Positions 1 to 11,725 of a stretch of DNA of 64,000 nt are shown piece by piece (position 1 is the first letter of the stretch; every line of letters begins with the position of its first letter). The stretch is taken from positions 125,216-189,215 of the forward strand of contig QZLH01000003.1 in assembly GCA_003833135.1 (NCBI GenBank), in the 5' to 3' direction. The stretch is from Oehlia diaphana. Taxonomy: Eukaryota; Glomeromycota; Glomeromycetes; Glomerales; Glomeraceae. The notes under the pieces are model-generated. The model was not told where the DNA came from. It did no database searches and worked only from the letters and a program-made list of their open reading frames with translations. Made by a program: the position numbers and the translations under genes.

Positions 1-1100
1 TAGTTTTATTTTTAAAAAGGAGTTTTATAATTTATTTTAACATATTTTTTTATTAAATATAAAAAAATAAATAAATTCAATTACCGTCAATAGTAACGTA
101 CCAGTATTTTTTTTACAAATTGTTGTGTAATTTAAAACTTGTCCAATTAAAACACTCTTTTATATTTAACCTTTAATTAAATATAAATTATATCAAGTTT
201 TTTTTTGATTATTATTTGTAATATAGCATTTAAAATTTTTATTACATTTTAATATAATTTAATATGATTATTATAATTTTTAGTTAATAATGCTTTTTTA
301 CCACTTGAAAATTTAGTAATAATTATAACCTAATTCTTTAATTTTATTCTTATTACTTTAAATAATTTGTCAAATTTATTTTTTTTATATAAAAAATAGT
401 TAATTTAATTCTAAATAAAAAAAAAATAATCTCTATAAAAAAAAATTTTACTTAAAATATATTTAAAATATATTTAATTTTCTTATTTAGGGTAAACTAT
501 ATTACCTTTTATTAATATAATACTTTATTAATTATTAAATTGAGTTAATCTTAATTATAAAATCTATGTCAGATTTCATCTCCTTTTATAACTTTTAAAT
601 TGATTTACAAACTACCCTAAAATTAAGAAGTACTTTAAATTATTCAATAAATCTAATATTTTTAATTTCATTTTTTTTAATTTATTATTTAATTTATTTC
701 TTATTTTCTAATCTATTTACTTTAATTCATTTCTTTCTTTGTTAAATCTATAAATAATTATTACATTATAAATATTATATCATATCATATAATCTATCAT
801 TATATCATATCATGTGACTTATCACATGATCTATATTAATATTTTATATCATGTGACTACCCTAATATCTATAGTTATAACATGATTTTTTAGTTAATTA
901 CTATTTATCCATGTTATGTGATTTTTTGTCATATGATTCTTCAGTTAATTATTTATCCTCATCTAACTGACATCTTATTCATTCATATCATTTATCCATA
1001 TTAAATGTAATACCTAAAGTTACAACATAAAATGCAAAAATTTATATAAAATGTTTACTTTATCTGAAAATTTATATCAAATATTAGTTATCTTATTTAA
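1..1100. other. AT-rich non-coding stretch
   Basis: No reading frame is supported. The DNA is dominated by short A and T runs. From about 775 to 960 there is a cluster of ATATCAT- and CATGTGA-type words, including a perfect 9-bp inverted repeat at 809-830 (ATCATGTGA, spacer CTTA, TCACATGAT). It may contain the 5' end of the decayed transposon that follows, but I could not define a terminal repeat. Confidence 0.6.
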
Positions 1101-3720
1101 TTTTAAATGATAACCAAGAAAAAGAACTTCAATTATTAACAGTAAATACATTTGTACATGTAGAATGGAAAAATAAATTTTAAGAAAATGTATATTAATT
1201 TTTAAATTCATAATTTGTTACTGAAAGATTTAAAGCAGAATATTAGATAGAAAACATAATATAGTAATAAAAAAAAGGACTTTATGTATTTTAATATTCT
1301 TGTAAAAGTGATATAAAATTAAAACCTTCTTTAATAAGAAAAAATTATCAGATGTATGCTTTTGTTAGCTGTTTAGCATTTGCTAAAATCAAAAAAGATA
1401 AAGATAATAATTATGTGGTATTAGATAGTTATTAAAATATTTAGATGTATGTATTAATTAAAATCACTGCAATCATCACGGCACTATTTCATATTAATAA
1501 AACAGTTAAAATTATAGCAATTAATATGCCAAAAGTTTAAGTTCATCTAGCAGTTATTTTAGAAGATAATTGTAATTTATAAAATTAAATTTAGAAGGAA
1601 ATATTTTAATAGATAATAAAAGATTTTTATTAGCTAGTCAAAATATTATCAACTTTAGAAACTCAATAATAAAAGATGCTTTAAATATAGATATTAGAAA
1701 TAGTATTGAGAAAAATATTTATTAAAATTTTAAAGTTAATGATGATGAAGTAATTAAAGTTTTTACTATTATTATAAACCTAAACAATCTAATAATGACA
1801 GATTAATGTTAGTTTTGGCAACTCCAGAACAAAGAAAATTAGCTTGAAAATATGATTATTATGGCATCTTATACTTTAATGAAACTTGGATTTTCTAATA
1901 AAAAAGTTTTATTATTTATGCTTTTAGTAGTAAATAAAGATAATAAAGGAATTTCAATAAAATATTTGCTATTTTCTGCAGCTAGTAGAGCACAAAGAGT
2001 CAGTAGTTTTTATAATCATGCAATTTTAAAAGAATTATTAAAGCAATATAAAGACAAAATATTTATTGAAAATAATCATAAATTTCTTTTAAAAGTAAGT
2101 ATTATTTGCTGTATTTTTTTGTTGTTTATTTGTAATATTAATTAAATTTATATTAATTAGATAACTATAACTGATATTAACCATAAAGAAAGATTAGCAC
2201 TACTGGAAGTTTGGCTACATATTCACTTTTTATTATGTGAATTTTATATTATTCAATGCTAGGAAAATAAAATGAAAAAAGTTTTAGGTAGTTATGATGG
2301 TTATGACTTATGATGTTATTTTTTATCAAAAAGATATAAAAAAATATTTAAATTTTTTTTTTCATATATACAATAATAATTTATCTATTTATTTAATAGA
2401 ATACTTTACAACAATACCATAATAATGCAAATTCTAAAATTATATCTATTATTAATGGTGCTTTAGAATTTATTAAGTATTTATAAAAACATTAGATTGG
2501 TAATATAGTACTTGGCTAGACATATTATAGTAGATTAATTGCTGCAAATATTTTAAATATAAGTGTTAATTTTATTCCAAATAATTATCTTGAAGCTTTA
2601 ATAATTAGTTAAAAACTCATCAGTTAGATAGATTTAAAAATAGAGGGAACTTACTGAGACTGGATATTTTGAGTGTATTACTTATCAAATGTATTATACC
2701 AAATCTTTTATATGTATAGATTTTAAAAAAAATTAGATATAGTTCTGGATACAAGATTTACCCATTACTGTACACTTTCAAATCAAGAAAATCTGATCAA
2801 AATTTATATGTATTTAAACAAGTAGCTTATTTTATACCAGACAAATTACATGATTAAAAAGCTCAAGTTATTATAAAATAAAAAAAAATAATTAATATTG
2901 AGTGTTCAAAAGATTCATTATCATTATTATCATTATGGATTAAATCAAGTAGATCAAATCAGATTGAACAGCAAATTTACATAGTATTCTTATTATCTAG
3001 TATTTATTGTCAATGTCTTGATTTTTTATCTAGGGGTGATGCTTGCATACATATTCGTGCTGCTACAATATGGATTAATTGGCTTAAATCACAGCCTTCT
3101 CAAAATACATATTATCCTAATTTACAGCACAACCAACTACCATTAATTACACTTCCATCACAAGAAGAAACCCTTAGACTTTTAAATAAAGATAAAGATC
3201 AAACAAAAGAATTACTATTATTTGAACAAGAACAACAAGGTGTATATAAAGATGATAATAATACATTAGAAGGTGAATTAGTTTTAATTATTATTCATTA
3301 TAAATTTATCAATCATTTATTTCATTAATTAAAAATATCAATTTACAGATAATATAACTTCTAATAACAAAGACAAAACAGCTACTTCTATTCAAACTAC
3401 TCCTTTATCAACTGAAACTACTCCTCTTACTCCTCTTGATTTAAATACAAAACATTCAATATCTAATGACTTAGCTACAGTTGAAAAAAGCATGAATAGA
3501 CTTACTCATAATAGACCAACTGAGGTTGATTCTGATACAGAGAATATAGCTGAAAAAGAAACAACTAAACAATTGCGAAGAGTTAGTTAAATTAAAGAAT
3601 ATTGCCTTTAATGTTTGGAAAGAAAAAAATGGAACTAGAAATAAAAGAAAAATAGAAAATACCGGTGGTTTATGTCCAATTTCACCTTCTAAAAGACAGC
3701 AGCGTAAAGATTCTAACAAA
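1100..3720 (+). pseudogene. Degenerate Mutator-like (MULE) transposase with SWIM zinc finger
   Basis: Fragments of one protein can be read on the plus strand through many stops and frameshifts. Near 1808-1845 there is a stretch reading LVLATPEQRKLA. Around 1850-2095 comes the part that in fungal MULE transposases carries the first catalytic Asp; here the equivalent position reads Asn. Around 2160-2280 there is a TD-x2-x-(K/R)-ER segment with a leucine-rich C-x-F stretch, matching the second catalytic block. The best preserved part is 3005-3085, which gives C-x-C, then C-x-H followed by IRAATIWINWL: a SWIM finger, which usually follows the transposase domain in this superfamily. Likely introns remain (for example 3277-3347, ending TTTACAG). 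Several stops are TAA or TAG where the family has Gln or Trp. Element ends were not found. The family call is from motif order only. Confidence 0.6.
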
Positions 3721-3950
3721 CATTTTAATAATAGTTGTATATACTAAGTCTTCGTATTGTCGTACTCAGTATAAATAAAAATAGTGTTCGGAAAGTATAA
3801 CATAAAAGGAAATTCGGACTGCCGATCATAATGATCTGCATCCGAGATCATCCCACTTGTACGACCTAAAAATTACGTAACATTATTCATCTTTCGCATC
3901 TAATGAGACAGTCAGTATTCGTGTTACATGCAAGAGTTTATTCAGAAAGG

Positions 3951-3958
3951 TATATAAA
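3951..3958 (+). promoter_or_regulatory. TATA-like box upstream of the 4259 gene
   Basis: TATATAAA at 3951-3958 is the clearest TATA-type sequence before the small gene at 4259, about 300 bp from its ATG. Two copies of TTTGACGCGTACT (3969-3981 and 4074-4086), each followed by an ATACTTC-TAGAA block, lie between it and the start codon. Function is inferred from position only. Confidence 0.3.
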
Positions 3959-4258
3959 GTATTTAATTTTTGACGCGTACTTATTTATTCCATACTTCAT
4001 AGAAATAATAATCTCCTTAAACTTTTCAAATAATTAAACTTCAAACTTCCTAATTCTTTGATTTTTTTTTCTCTTTGACGCGTACTATACTTCGTAGAAC
4101 TTAAATAGATTGATTCAACAAGACTCTAGCTTCGCCAAACCCTTTGAAGATAAACGTGTTGAGAACAAAAGACTTATTAAAACCCTCGAGCAAAACATTT
4201 ATGACGAAACTTTAATGAATGTACGAAATCCTTAAAGATCTAAAAGACAATCAATATA

Positions 4259-4696
4259 ATGGAACAACAAAGAATTGTTAGTAATGATTTCATTGTCTTC
4301 TCAAAAAGTTTACTAAACAAACTAGAAACAAAAAATGCTTTGAGTGAGTACAGATATTGGATATCCTTTTTTAATAAACGTTTGAGAGGTCAGGTGGATT
4401 CTAATGTGTGGAATAAAGCACAGTCAGCTATCTATAACAAAGTAGAAACCGAAATGGCCAATTATTCTATCTCTGAGAGAAATTATGTTTCACAATTAGA
4501 AATTGCACTAACTAAAGTTCATATGACACTTGAGGAATATGAACTATTGATACTAATGAAACACAAGAATAATTGCGAATTTCACGGGAAGAGACCTCGA
4601 ACAGAGGCACAAGAAAAATTAAGTTCATTTCCTAAAAACATGGAAGTCTTTAAAAATGCTCTAGACAATCTTTTCGTGGCTCTTGATCTCTTTTAA
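4259..4696 (+). CDS. Unrecognised 145-aa protein
   Basis: A single-exon frame of 145 codons starts at the first ATG after an in-frame TAA seven codons upstream and ends in TAA. I do not recognise the family. The protein is hydrophilic and probably mostly helical, with no signal peptide or membrane segment. It has many charged residues and a KRPRTEA-type basic patch near residue 103. GC content is visibly higher than in the flanks, and the frame is intact beside degraded DNA, which supports it being coding. It faces the SAM-like family pseudogene at 5059-6754 tail to tail. Proteins encoded near repeat-rich DNA in these fungi are often lineage-specific, so absence of a known domain is not surprising. 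Confidence 0.55.
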   Translation: MEQQRIVSNDFIVFSKSLLNKLETKNALSEYRYWISFFNKRLRGQVDSNVWNKAQSAIYNKVETEMANYSISERNYVSQLEIALTKVHMTLEEYELLILMKHKNNCEFHGKRPRTEAQEKLSSFPKNMEVFKNALDNLFVALDLF

Positions 4697-4699
4697 TCT

Positions 4700-5058
4700 T
4701 GAGATGGGAATAATTAGGGTGTATGTGTAAAAAAAAATGATGGAGTTATCTTAGCTAGTTCATTCCTAACATGATTTATTTTATGTTTAATTTGTTTAAT
4801 TTAAAAATCAAAGCTTTATTGTAAATCAATTTGTACGACTCATAAATATGCTTATTCAATTGAAAACATGAAAACATTATTCTTTATTATTTTTTCGTAA
4901 GTCCGGCTAATAAAATGAACATGTGATTTTGACGCGGCAAAAATTTCCAAGAAATTTACCAAGAAAATTTTTATTAATACATGCAAAAAATAAATACAAA
5001 GTTCGGGACGTAGCCCGTGATACATGACAAATTTTCTATGCTATAGTGTCCTATACAT
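4700..5058. other. Intergenic, no feature seen
   Basis: The 3' flank shared by the 4259 gene and the convergent pseudogene. It is AT-rich, and I found no frame, repeat or hairpin worth naming. Confidence 0.5.
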
Positions 5059-6754
5059 TTATTTTTTCAAACGATACTCCTCTATCCTAGCTCTCTTCCT
5101 GTCAGGTTCTTCCTCCGCACATGCCCTATCCTTTAACAAACCCACAATTATTCCTAAAACCTCTTTCACGCTATTACATAGTGATTTGTATGAGTTGGAG
5201 TTCGGGTCCAAGGCCTTCTTAGTAAATTCGAGCAGTGTCACTTGCCTTGGATATTTTTCCAGGGCTATATAGGAGAAAATGCCTGTTGTGACGATACCAT
5301 AGAGAATAGTCGAAATCATCATCGCCTCGCTTTCTCTTCCTCTTATTCGTCTCGCATGCGCTCTTAAGTTGTTTGATGTTCTGAGCGAAGCCTACGGGAA
5401 CTTTATGTTGCTTGTCTTCCGTGATGCAAATAAGACCCTCGGCTTCCTAGAGTGAAAGATGATGAATTAGTATATTGACTAAAGTCGGATTTCTCAAACA
5501 TCCAAAATAAAATTATTCACCTACCTTGATTACATAATCGACCTGACCTTTACTTTCTATTTCATATTGAGGACGCATGCTAAGCTCCTTATTTGTCTCG
5601 TCCATGACGATATGGATGGAAGCGTGAAGAAGTGCTACTAGCCTACTACATATTCATTACGCATAGCCTCCAAGCTATCCGATTGTAAAGTTCCGTAGGA
5701 GCGCAACCTATCTAAAATCTCTTCCATGCAATGCTTGAAAACCTTATTACTATCTTGAATTTCATATGTTGGGGGAGAGAAGAGCGGGATAGAATCTATA
5801 CCATCGGAGTCAAGACCATATTCCGCTAAAACTTCACTCAAACTGAGGTACGAGGAGAACGCTTTTAATTTTTTATCCTTACACTCCTTAGCGAAGTCTG
5901 CAAGATTTGTTGCAGTTCCTATTTCAAATCTACAGCGCTCAAACTTATCATCGGTCATCTTAAGGAAGGCATGACCATTAATTTTCTTATCGCGAAAGAT
6001 TTTCTCGTCATCCTCGTCAAGTCCCAAGTCCTTCTCCCCACGCAAAATTCGATAAGTTTTTCTGTATCATATCTTCTGCCAGCGAGACCGTCTCATTTCC
6101 AGCAACAGTAGTGGAGGTGGAAGCTGAAGTATAAGGTGTACTAGTTTCAGACATAGTGCTTTTATAGGGAGGGATATTTGGTTCGGAGAAAAAATAGTGT
6201 TACTAATTATTTCTGGGATGGGAAAAAAACAAGCGCTAGAAGTAGGACTTGAAGCCTCGGATTGATTAGCCATGCTTAGCTGATCAAATTCGATCTGATG
6301 TTTTTGAGCAATTGCATAACGTTGGATCATTTCATTTCAGAAAGCTTCGATAAAGTTCTTGATCGAAGTGAATTCAGGTGAAATGTTTCCAAAATCATTA
6401 CAGCAAGCTTCTTTAATATTATCAAGTCTTGTGGTCACATTATTGATCATCGAAAAGATTCAGAGCATCACGTATATTAATTTTGGTAATTTTGCCAAGC
6501 TCCGCGTTGACTTCAGAAAGACGTGTGGAAGGCTCGTTAACGATAACTTCTGTGGTAAGTTTCTATAGACATTAGTAAGGATCCTTTCGATTTCCGCAGT
6601 GATAGTTGTAGTTTTTTGTGTTAAGTTCATTAGCGATCTCGGTGTCACGTGTGAAGAGATTATCTGCGATTTCATTCGCAACAATAAACGTTTTAATTTC
6701 AGCAGAAAGGGCACCGGAGATTTTTTGTTTGAGAGACCTCATGGCACTGAACAT
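5059..6754 (-). pseudogene. Frameshifted SAM-like (crinkler-associated) multicopy family protein
   Basis: Read on the minus strand from 6754, one ancestral protein can be followed across several frames. It starts with a helical N-terminus (MFSAMRSLKQKISGAL). A Ser/Thr linker starts at an ATG near 6153. A SAM-like segment lies at 5640-6060, with LGLDEDDEKIF, a FLKMTDDKF motif and LADFAKECK. A conserved tail follows, with LSMRPQYEIE, GLICITEDKQ and, near 5090-5150, VLGIIVGLLKDR before a basic end. The order matches a large repeated family I know from Rhizophagus genomes. Breaks are visible: stops near 6570-6575 and 6430-6450, a 1-nt shift near 6035-6045, an 8-nt insertion near 5636-5650, and at least two shifts at 5270-5325. 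One intron survives (5523 down to about 5453, GTAGGTGA to CTCTAG). It is very likely non-functional as a whole. Confidence 0.65.
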
Positions 6755-6829
6755 TGACTATCACAAAGAAAAAAAACAGCGGGTATGGCCAAAAAAGGCA
6801 TGCTTTCAAACTGGACATGTTTAGATCAA

Positions 6830-9056
6830 GTGATGCGCAGAATATTTTATTGAGAAGTGATCTTATCTGTTATTGGTGGATTAAAATTTGAAGTTAATTT
6901 GTTTATTGATAACTGTACATGAAATGCATGCAATAAAAATGTAAAAAAACAAATTTTTATACAAAAAAAAAAAAAAATCAGGATCCAATAACAGCGTCAA
7001 ATCTGTATACGTAAATTGTTAACTTGTTATGAGATTAAAATTTGAAGTTAATTTGTTTCTTGATAATCATACATACGTAATGCATGCAATAAAACATCGA
7101 AAATATACAGCGGTACATATAACGTAGTTTAAATTACGTATTCAGTGCTGAACTTAGAAGGAACATATTAACCAATTAGATTAAATAATAGTTGAATGAT
7201 ATAAATGTGAAACACAAAAGAGGAAAAAAATAAAAAGGAAAAAAAGAACAATTATAGAAAACCTTTTTTTCTTTACTTTGATAAAGAATCAAACAATAGT
7301 TTCGTTTTTATAAGCATTGTATAACCTAGAGATTCAGTTCAACAAATCTATTCCCGGAATAACAAATCTTAAAATGTCATGTGAGTTTAATTTATTAATG
7401 CATATTTATTTTTATTTGTGACACTTTAGAAAAAGAAAAAATATTATTTTTATGATATTCATATGTTTTATTTTATTCTAAAAAAAAAAAAAATTTAAAT
7501 TTAATATATTATAATTATAATAAAATTATAATGAGCAAGTTGCATCGGAGAAAGAATTTTATAATTACTTGTCAAAAATATGACAATTCATTACCAGATA
7601 ATGATAGTAAATTATTGTTTCAAATAAATTCTAATCCGTTATAGTTAGTACTAATTTAAAATACTCCTTTTATAGCGAATTTATAATTAAAAAATTCGGT
7701 ATAGCCTTTTAATTTTAAAAAATTTCGACGGTAAAATTCAGAAGAGCATCATCATAATCTCTTTCAGTATCGGAACAATATATTAGGAATGCTTGTTATA
7801 ATCAAAAATAAACTTGTTTTGACAAATAATATCTGGATTTTTAAATAGTAATCGAATGATATAAATGAAGTAAAGTATACTATTAGCTATACAGGGAAAT
7901 TCTCCTGATCTACACGATTATTTATCCTGTGTAACACAATGAAAAAAAGGAAAAAATAAAATAAAAATGAAAAACAAAACGAAAAAAGAAATATTATAGA
8001 AATTATTATTTTTTTTTTTATTTTCGGTAAGAGTCAAATAGTAGTTCCATATTTATGAATAATTCAACTTTTAAAATTGTATATACGTCCATTAGATAAA
8101 ATTGTATTTTTTTTCATTTTTCCCAAAAAATTATTAGAAAGAATTTATCGTATATGAAAAAACTTTTCACGATATAGGTTAATTTATTAGTGCATATTTG
8201 TTTTTTATTTATAATAAATAATGATTAGACATTTCATTTCATCATTGGAATTTGGTTAATTTAACAAATATAATTTAGTTATAGCAAGACATATCGCTGA
8301 ACAATCTTAAAATTATCGTAAATTATCGGTCCAAAATATGAAAAGCACATGCATACATAAATAACCGTAAAATAATTTACTTTTTGTCTTACAATTTTGG
8401 ATTACAATGATCGCATAAACAATTTTTGCACTATGATAATCTAAATATCCATTACTTTACAAAATTAGTTTCATTAATGCCGAAGAAAAAAATTTATGAA
8501 AAAGCAGGGGTTTAATAATTAGTATTATGCTTAAATTGGTTAGTGTTAAGCCGTGGTAATAGTTATGGATTAATACCTGTTCGCTAAAAGAAGCAATCTA
8601 TTAACTAATTCGGGATAGCAGCTTATCGGTTTATGGAATCAATTATGTTATATTGCGCATAATATTTTGTCAGATCATTGAATTTCTTTTTGGCAAAAAA
8701 ATATATTACCGTTTGAAAATTCATTTACACATTATATTAATATTAACAGTAACATTATAGTATATTAAAAACTCAAAGTGATTATTAAATCTAATTCCTT
8801 TTTTTTTTTCATTGTTTTTTTTATTTAAAAAAAAAAATATGCCTCGTGAGGAAAACAAAATTTACTATGCATACACATATCACATTAGAACAGATGATCT
8901 TCGATCAACGAGATTAAAACATTTCAACATCAATTGTCCCGTTTACTTTTCAATAAAAGTAAGAATTAATATAAAATTAATATATATTCCTTATAACATA
9001 TGTATATATATTTATATATTTAGTTTCTTTACCAGTTTCACGTGAAAGAAATTAGT
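6830..9056. repeat. Non-coding region with two duplicated blocks
   Basis: Two direct duplications are visible. A block of about 60 bp starting GATTAAAATTTGAAG occurs at 6879-6938 and 7033-7094. A longer, diverged block occurs at about 7180-7420 and again at about 7845-8200. Both copies share GAATGATATAAATG, a GGAAAAAA tract, ATTATAGAAA, a GA-TCAAA-AGT-TAGT segment and then TTAATTTATTA-TGCATATTT. Short ATGs (7531, 37 codons; 8839, about 40 codons ending at a GTAAGA donor-like site) exist but have no further support. Confidence 0.5.
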
Positions 9057-9064
9057 TATAAAAG
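9057..9064 (+). promoter_or_regulatory. TATA box of the HMG-box gene
   Basis: TATAAAAG at 9057-9064 lies about 142 bp before the chosen ATG at 9206 and is followed by a T-rich stretch. It is a good match to a core TATA box. The role is inferred from position. Confidence 0.4.
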
Positions 9065-9205
9065 AGCGATATTTTTTTTTTTTTGTCTAAAAATTTCAAT
9101 AAAAATTTTTTATTCCAATATAAAAATCATAAATTATTTCATATAAAGCAACATTATCATTATCATTATTATTATTATCACAATTACATTAACTTTCAAT
9201 TAAGA

Positions 9206-9994
9206 ATGGAAAAAAAGAATTGTCATCTTTTTATGTTCGATATATTCGAACCGGATCAACTACCTTATGAAGATAGCTTAAAACCTTGTTCTGCACAAAA
9301 AGAATCCGCCACAACAACTTCTCAAACAATACTTATCAATAAGTCTAGGAAACGAATAAAAAAACAAAAAAAAATTCCTCGACCACCAAATTCATTCATT
9401 TTGTATCGTAGAGTAAAACTAAATAATATTCTCGTAGAAAATAAAAAAATATCCCTTTCGGATGCATCAAAAATAATTGGTCAAATGTGGCGAAATGAAG
9501 ATGAAAGGGAAAAATTACGATGGGCAGTACTTGCGGATAAAGAGAAACTAAAGCATGCGCAAGATTATCCTGACTATGTTTATCGACCCAGAAGATCTAC
9601 CAAACGAAAATCTACTATCGATAGATCTACAACAACACACGGCATTTTACATGATCATTGGTCGTCTTCATCTACAAACCACATGACATCTCACTATGCG
9701 CAACATTCCTCAACTTTAGAGGTCTATAATTACATCCCTATTTCTCAATGCTTCAACTACGATTATTCTTTCTATAATTTTGACACTACATCAGTTAGTT
9801 ATAATGGAGAATTATTTTATTATCATCCAACAACCTCGTTATTATCTACACCAGCTAATCCCACAAATGGAGAGTTATTTTATTATAATCCAACAACCTC
9901 GTCATCATCTACGATGCTCAAAGATTTAGAAACTTATTTTAACGAATCTGTTTCGCTATTTTCTGCGATAGTTGAAGGCCATTATGAATATTGA
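9206..9994 (+). CDS. MATA_HMG-type HMG-box protein
   Basis: A 262-aa single-exon protein, probably a nuclear sequence-specific DNA-binding protein. The HMG box spans about residues 57-127. It starts IPRPPNSFILYRR, has the buried SKIIGQMWR helix and ends DYPDYVYRPRR, all typical of the fungal mating-type-like HMG class. A basic run (KSRKRIKKQKK) just before the box could act as a nuclear localisation signal. The C-terminal half is rich in Ser, Thr, Tyr and His and carries an internal duplication, NGELFYY-(H/N)-PTTS, seen twice. I chose the ATG at 9206; upstream the frame is open but has only non-ATG starts. MATA_HMG genes are numerous in Glomeromycotina and most are not shown to act in mating. 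A truncated inverted copy lies at 55247-55870. Confidence 0.85.
   Translation: MEKKNCHLFMFDIFEPDQLPYEDSLKPCSAQKESATTTSQTILINKSRKRIKKQKKIPRPPNSFILYRRVKLNNILVENKKISLSDASKIIGQMWRNEDEREKLRWAVLADKEKLKHAQDYPDYVYRPRRSTKRKSTIDRSTTTHGILHDHWSSSSTNHMTSHYAQHSSTLEVYNYIPISQCFNYDYSFYNFDTTSVSYNGELFYYHPTTSLLSTPANPTNGELFYYNPTTSSSSTMLKDLETYFNESVSLFSAIVEGHYEY
9802..9911 (+). repeat. Tandem duplication inside the HMG gene
   Basis: Two copies of about 45 bp, beginning AATGGAGA(A/G)TTATTTTATTAT and ending in an ACAACCTCGT block, are separated by a short spacer. They encode the NGELFYYxPTTS repeat and stay in frame. Confidence 0.7.
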
Positions 9995-10236
9995 TCGAAT
10001 AGTCTATTTTTTTTATGATTCGATTCAAGTTAAGATTAAATTTAGTTATTTTAGTTATTTTGGATAATTTTTTTTACATGTTTTATAATATTATTTTGAA
10101 ACTACAGAAATAAGTGATTTTTGATTTTATTTAAATAATTTATTAAGATATTTCTAATCCTGCTAATTCACTATCACATTTATGCTAAATTTAAATAATT
10201 TAAGATTTTATTTTATCTACAACACATTAAAATTTT

Positions 10237-11402
10237 AATTGCCGATTCGCCACTCAGCGATACAAAATGATCGGCAATCTATAATTAATCTCGTCGGACA
10301 TTTTTATATTAAATACTATTGCTTTTGAATGGTGTTTGCACAAGTTTGAAAACGTTTTGTTGTAATATAAATACCCTAAAAATACATTTAAAAAAGGTGT
10401 TACATTACTTAGGTATAGTTTTATAAAACTNNNNNNNNNNNNNNNNNNNNNNNNNNNNNNNNNNNNNNNNNNNNNNNNNNNNNNNNNNNNNNNNNNNNNN
10501 NNNNNNNNNNNNNNNNNNNNNNNNNNNNNNNNNNNNNNNNNNNNNNNNNNNNNNNNNNNNNNNNNNNNNNNNNNNNNNNNNNNNNNNNNNNNNNNNNNNN
10601 NNNNNNNNNNNNNNNNNNNNNNNNNNNNNNNNNNNNNNNNNNNNNNNNNNNNNNNNNNNNNNNNNNNNNNNNNNNNNNNNNNNNNNNNNNNNNNNNNNNN
10701 NNNNNNNNNNNNNNNNNNNNNNNNNNNNNNNNNNNNNNNNNNNNNNNNNNNNNNNNNNNNNNNNNNNNNNNNNNNNNNNNNNNNNNNNNNNNNNNNNNNN
10801 NNNNNNNNNNNNNNNNNNNNNNNNNNNNNNNNNNNNNNNNNNNNNNNNNNNNNNNNNNNNNNNNNNNNNNNNNNNNNNNNNNNNNNNNNNNNNNNNNNNN
10901 NNNNNNNNNNNNNNNNNNNNNNNNNNNNNNNNNNNNNNNNNNNNNNNNNNNNNNNNNNNNNNNNNNNNNNNNNNNNNNNNNNNNNNNNNNNNNNNNNNNN
11001 NNNNNNNNNNNNNNNNNNNNNNNNNNNNNNNNNNNNNNNNNNNNNNNNNNNNNNNNNNNNNNNNNNNNNNNNNNNNNNNNNNNNNNNNNNNNNNNNNNNN
11101 NNNNNNNNNNNNNNNNNNNNNNNNNNNNNNNNNNNNNNNNNNNNNNNNNNNNNNNNNNNNNNNNNNNNNNNNNNNNNNNNNNNNNNNNNNNNNNNNNNNN
11201 NNNNNNNNNNNNNNNNNNNNNNNNNNNNNNNNNNNNNNNNNNNNNNNNNNNNNNNNNNNNNNNNNNNNNNNNNNNNNNNNNNNNNNNNNNNNTATGTAGG
11301 ACAAAATTGGAGTTGAAATGTGCCGATCAACGTCATTCATATAAGAACTTGCGACAAATCTACTAATCAATTTTGTATCGTTGAGTGGCGGATTGGCAAT
11401 TA
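10237..11402. mobile_element. Terminal-inverted-repeat DNA transposon containing the assembly gap
   Basis: The segment at 10237-10268 and the reverse complement of 11371-11402 match over about 30 bp (AATTGCC-AT-CGCCACTCA-CGATACAAAA) with only about three mismatches. Both ends abut TTAA (TTAA then TTGCC on the left, GGCAA then TTAA on the right), so a TTAA target duplication is possible, though a shorter TA or TAA cannot be excluded. The left end also folds on itself (ATTGCCGAT at 10238, ATCGGCAAT at 10270). The interior is mostly unknown bases, so transposase content and true length cannot be judged. Confidence 0.65.
10431..11292. other. Assembly gap (862 N)
   Basis: A run of unknown bases inside the inverted-repeat element. 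Long open frames that span it are artefacts of the Ns. Confidence 0.99.
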
Positions 11403-11642
11403 ATAAATATAAATTTTCTTGGCACATTTGTTTATTTTTTAATGAAGAATATAAAATTCCAATTTGCCACAAATTAACAAAATTTAATACATATATGAAA
11501 TCTTTCCTATAAATGAATCTTTCTGTTAAACATAACAGAAGCATTTCCATCAAAAGTTTGAATATTTTTATTTCCATTGTCAGATAATGAGGTTTTGCAT
11601 AGCGAGATTTTTTTTTAAATTTTAAATTTTTGAAATATTTTA

Positions 11643-11676
<34 letters not shown>

Positions 11677-11725
11677 TGTGGGTCAATTTAAAAAATACAG
11701 TAAATCAAACCATTCTAAAACGCTT

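Noticed and set aside
10254..11577. Two long minus-strand frames of 360 and 390 codons
   Set aside because: They are built mostly from unknown bases in the gap; only short AT-rich ends are real.
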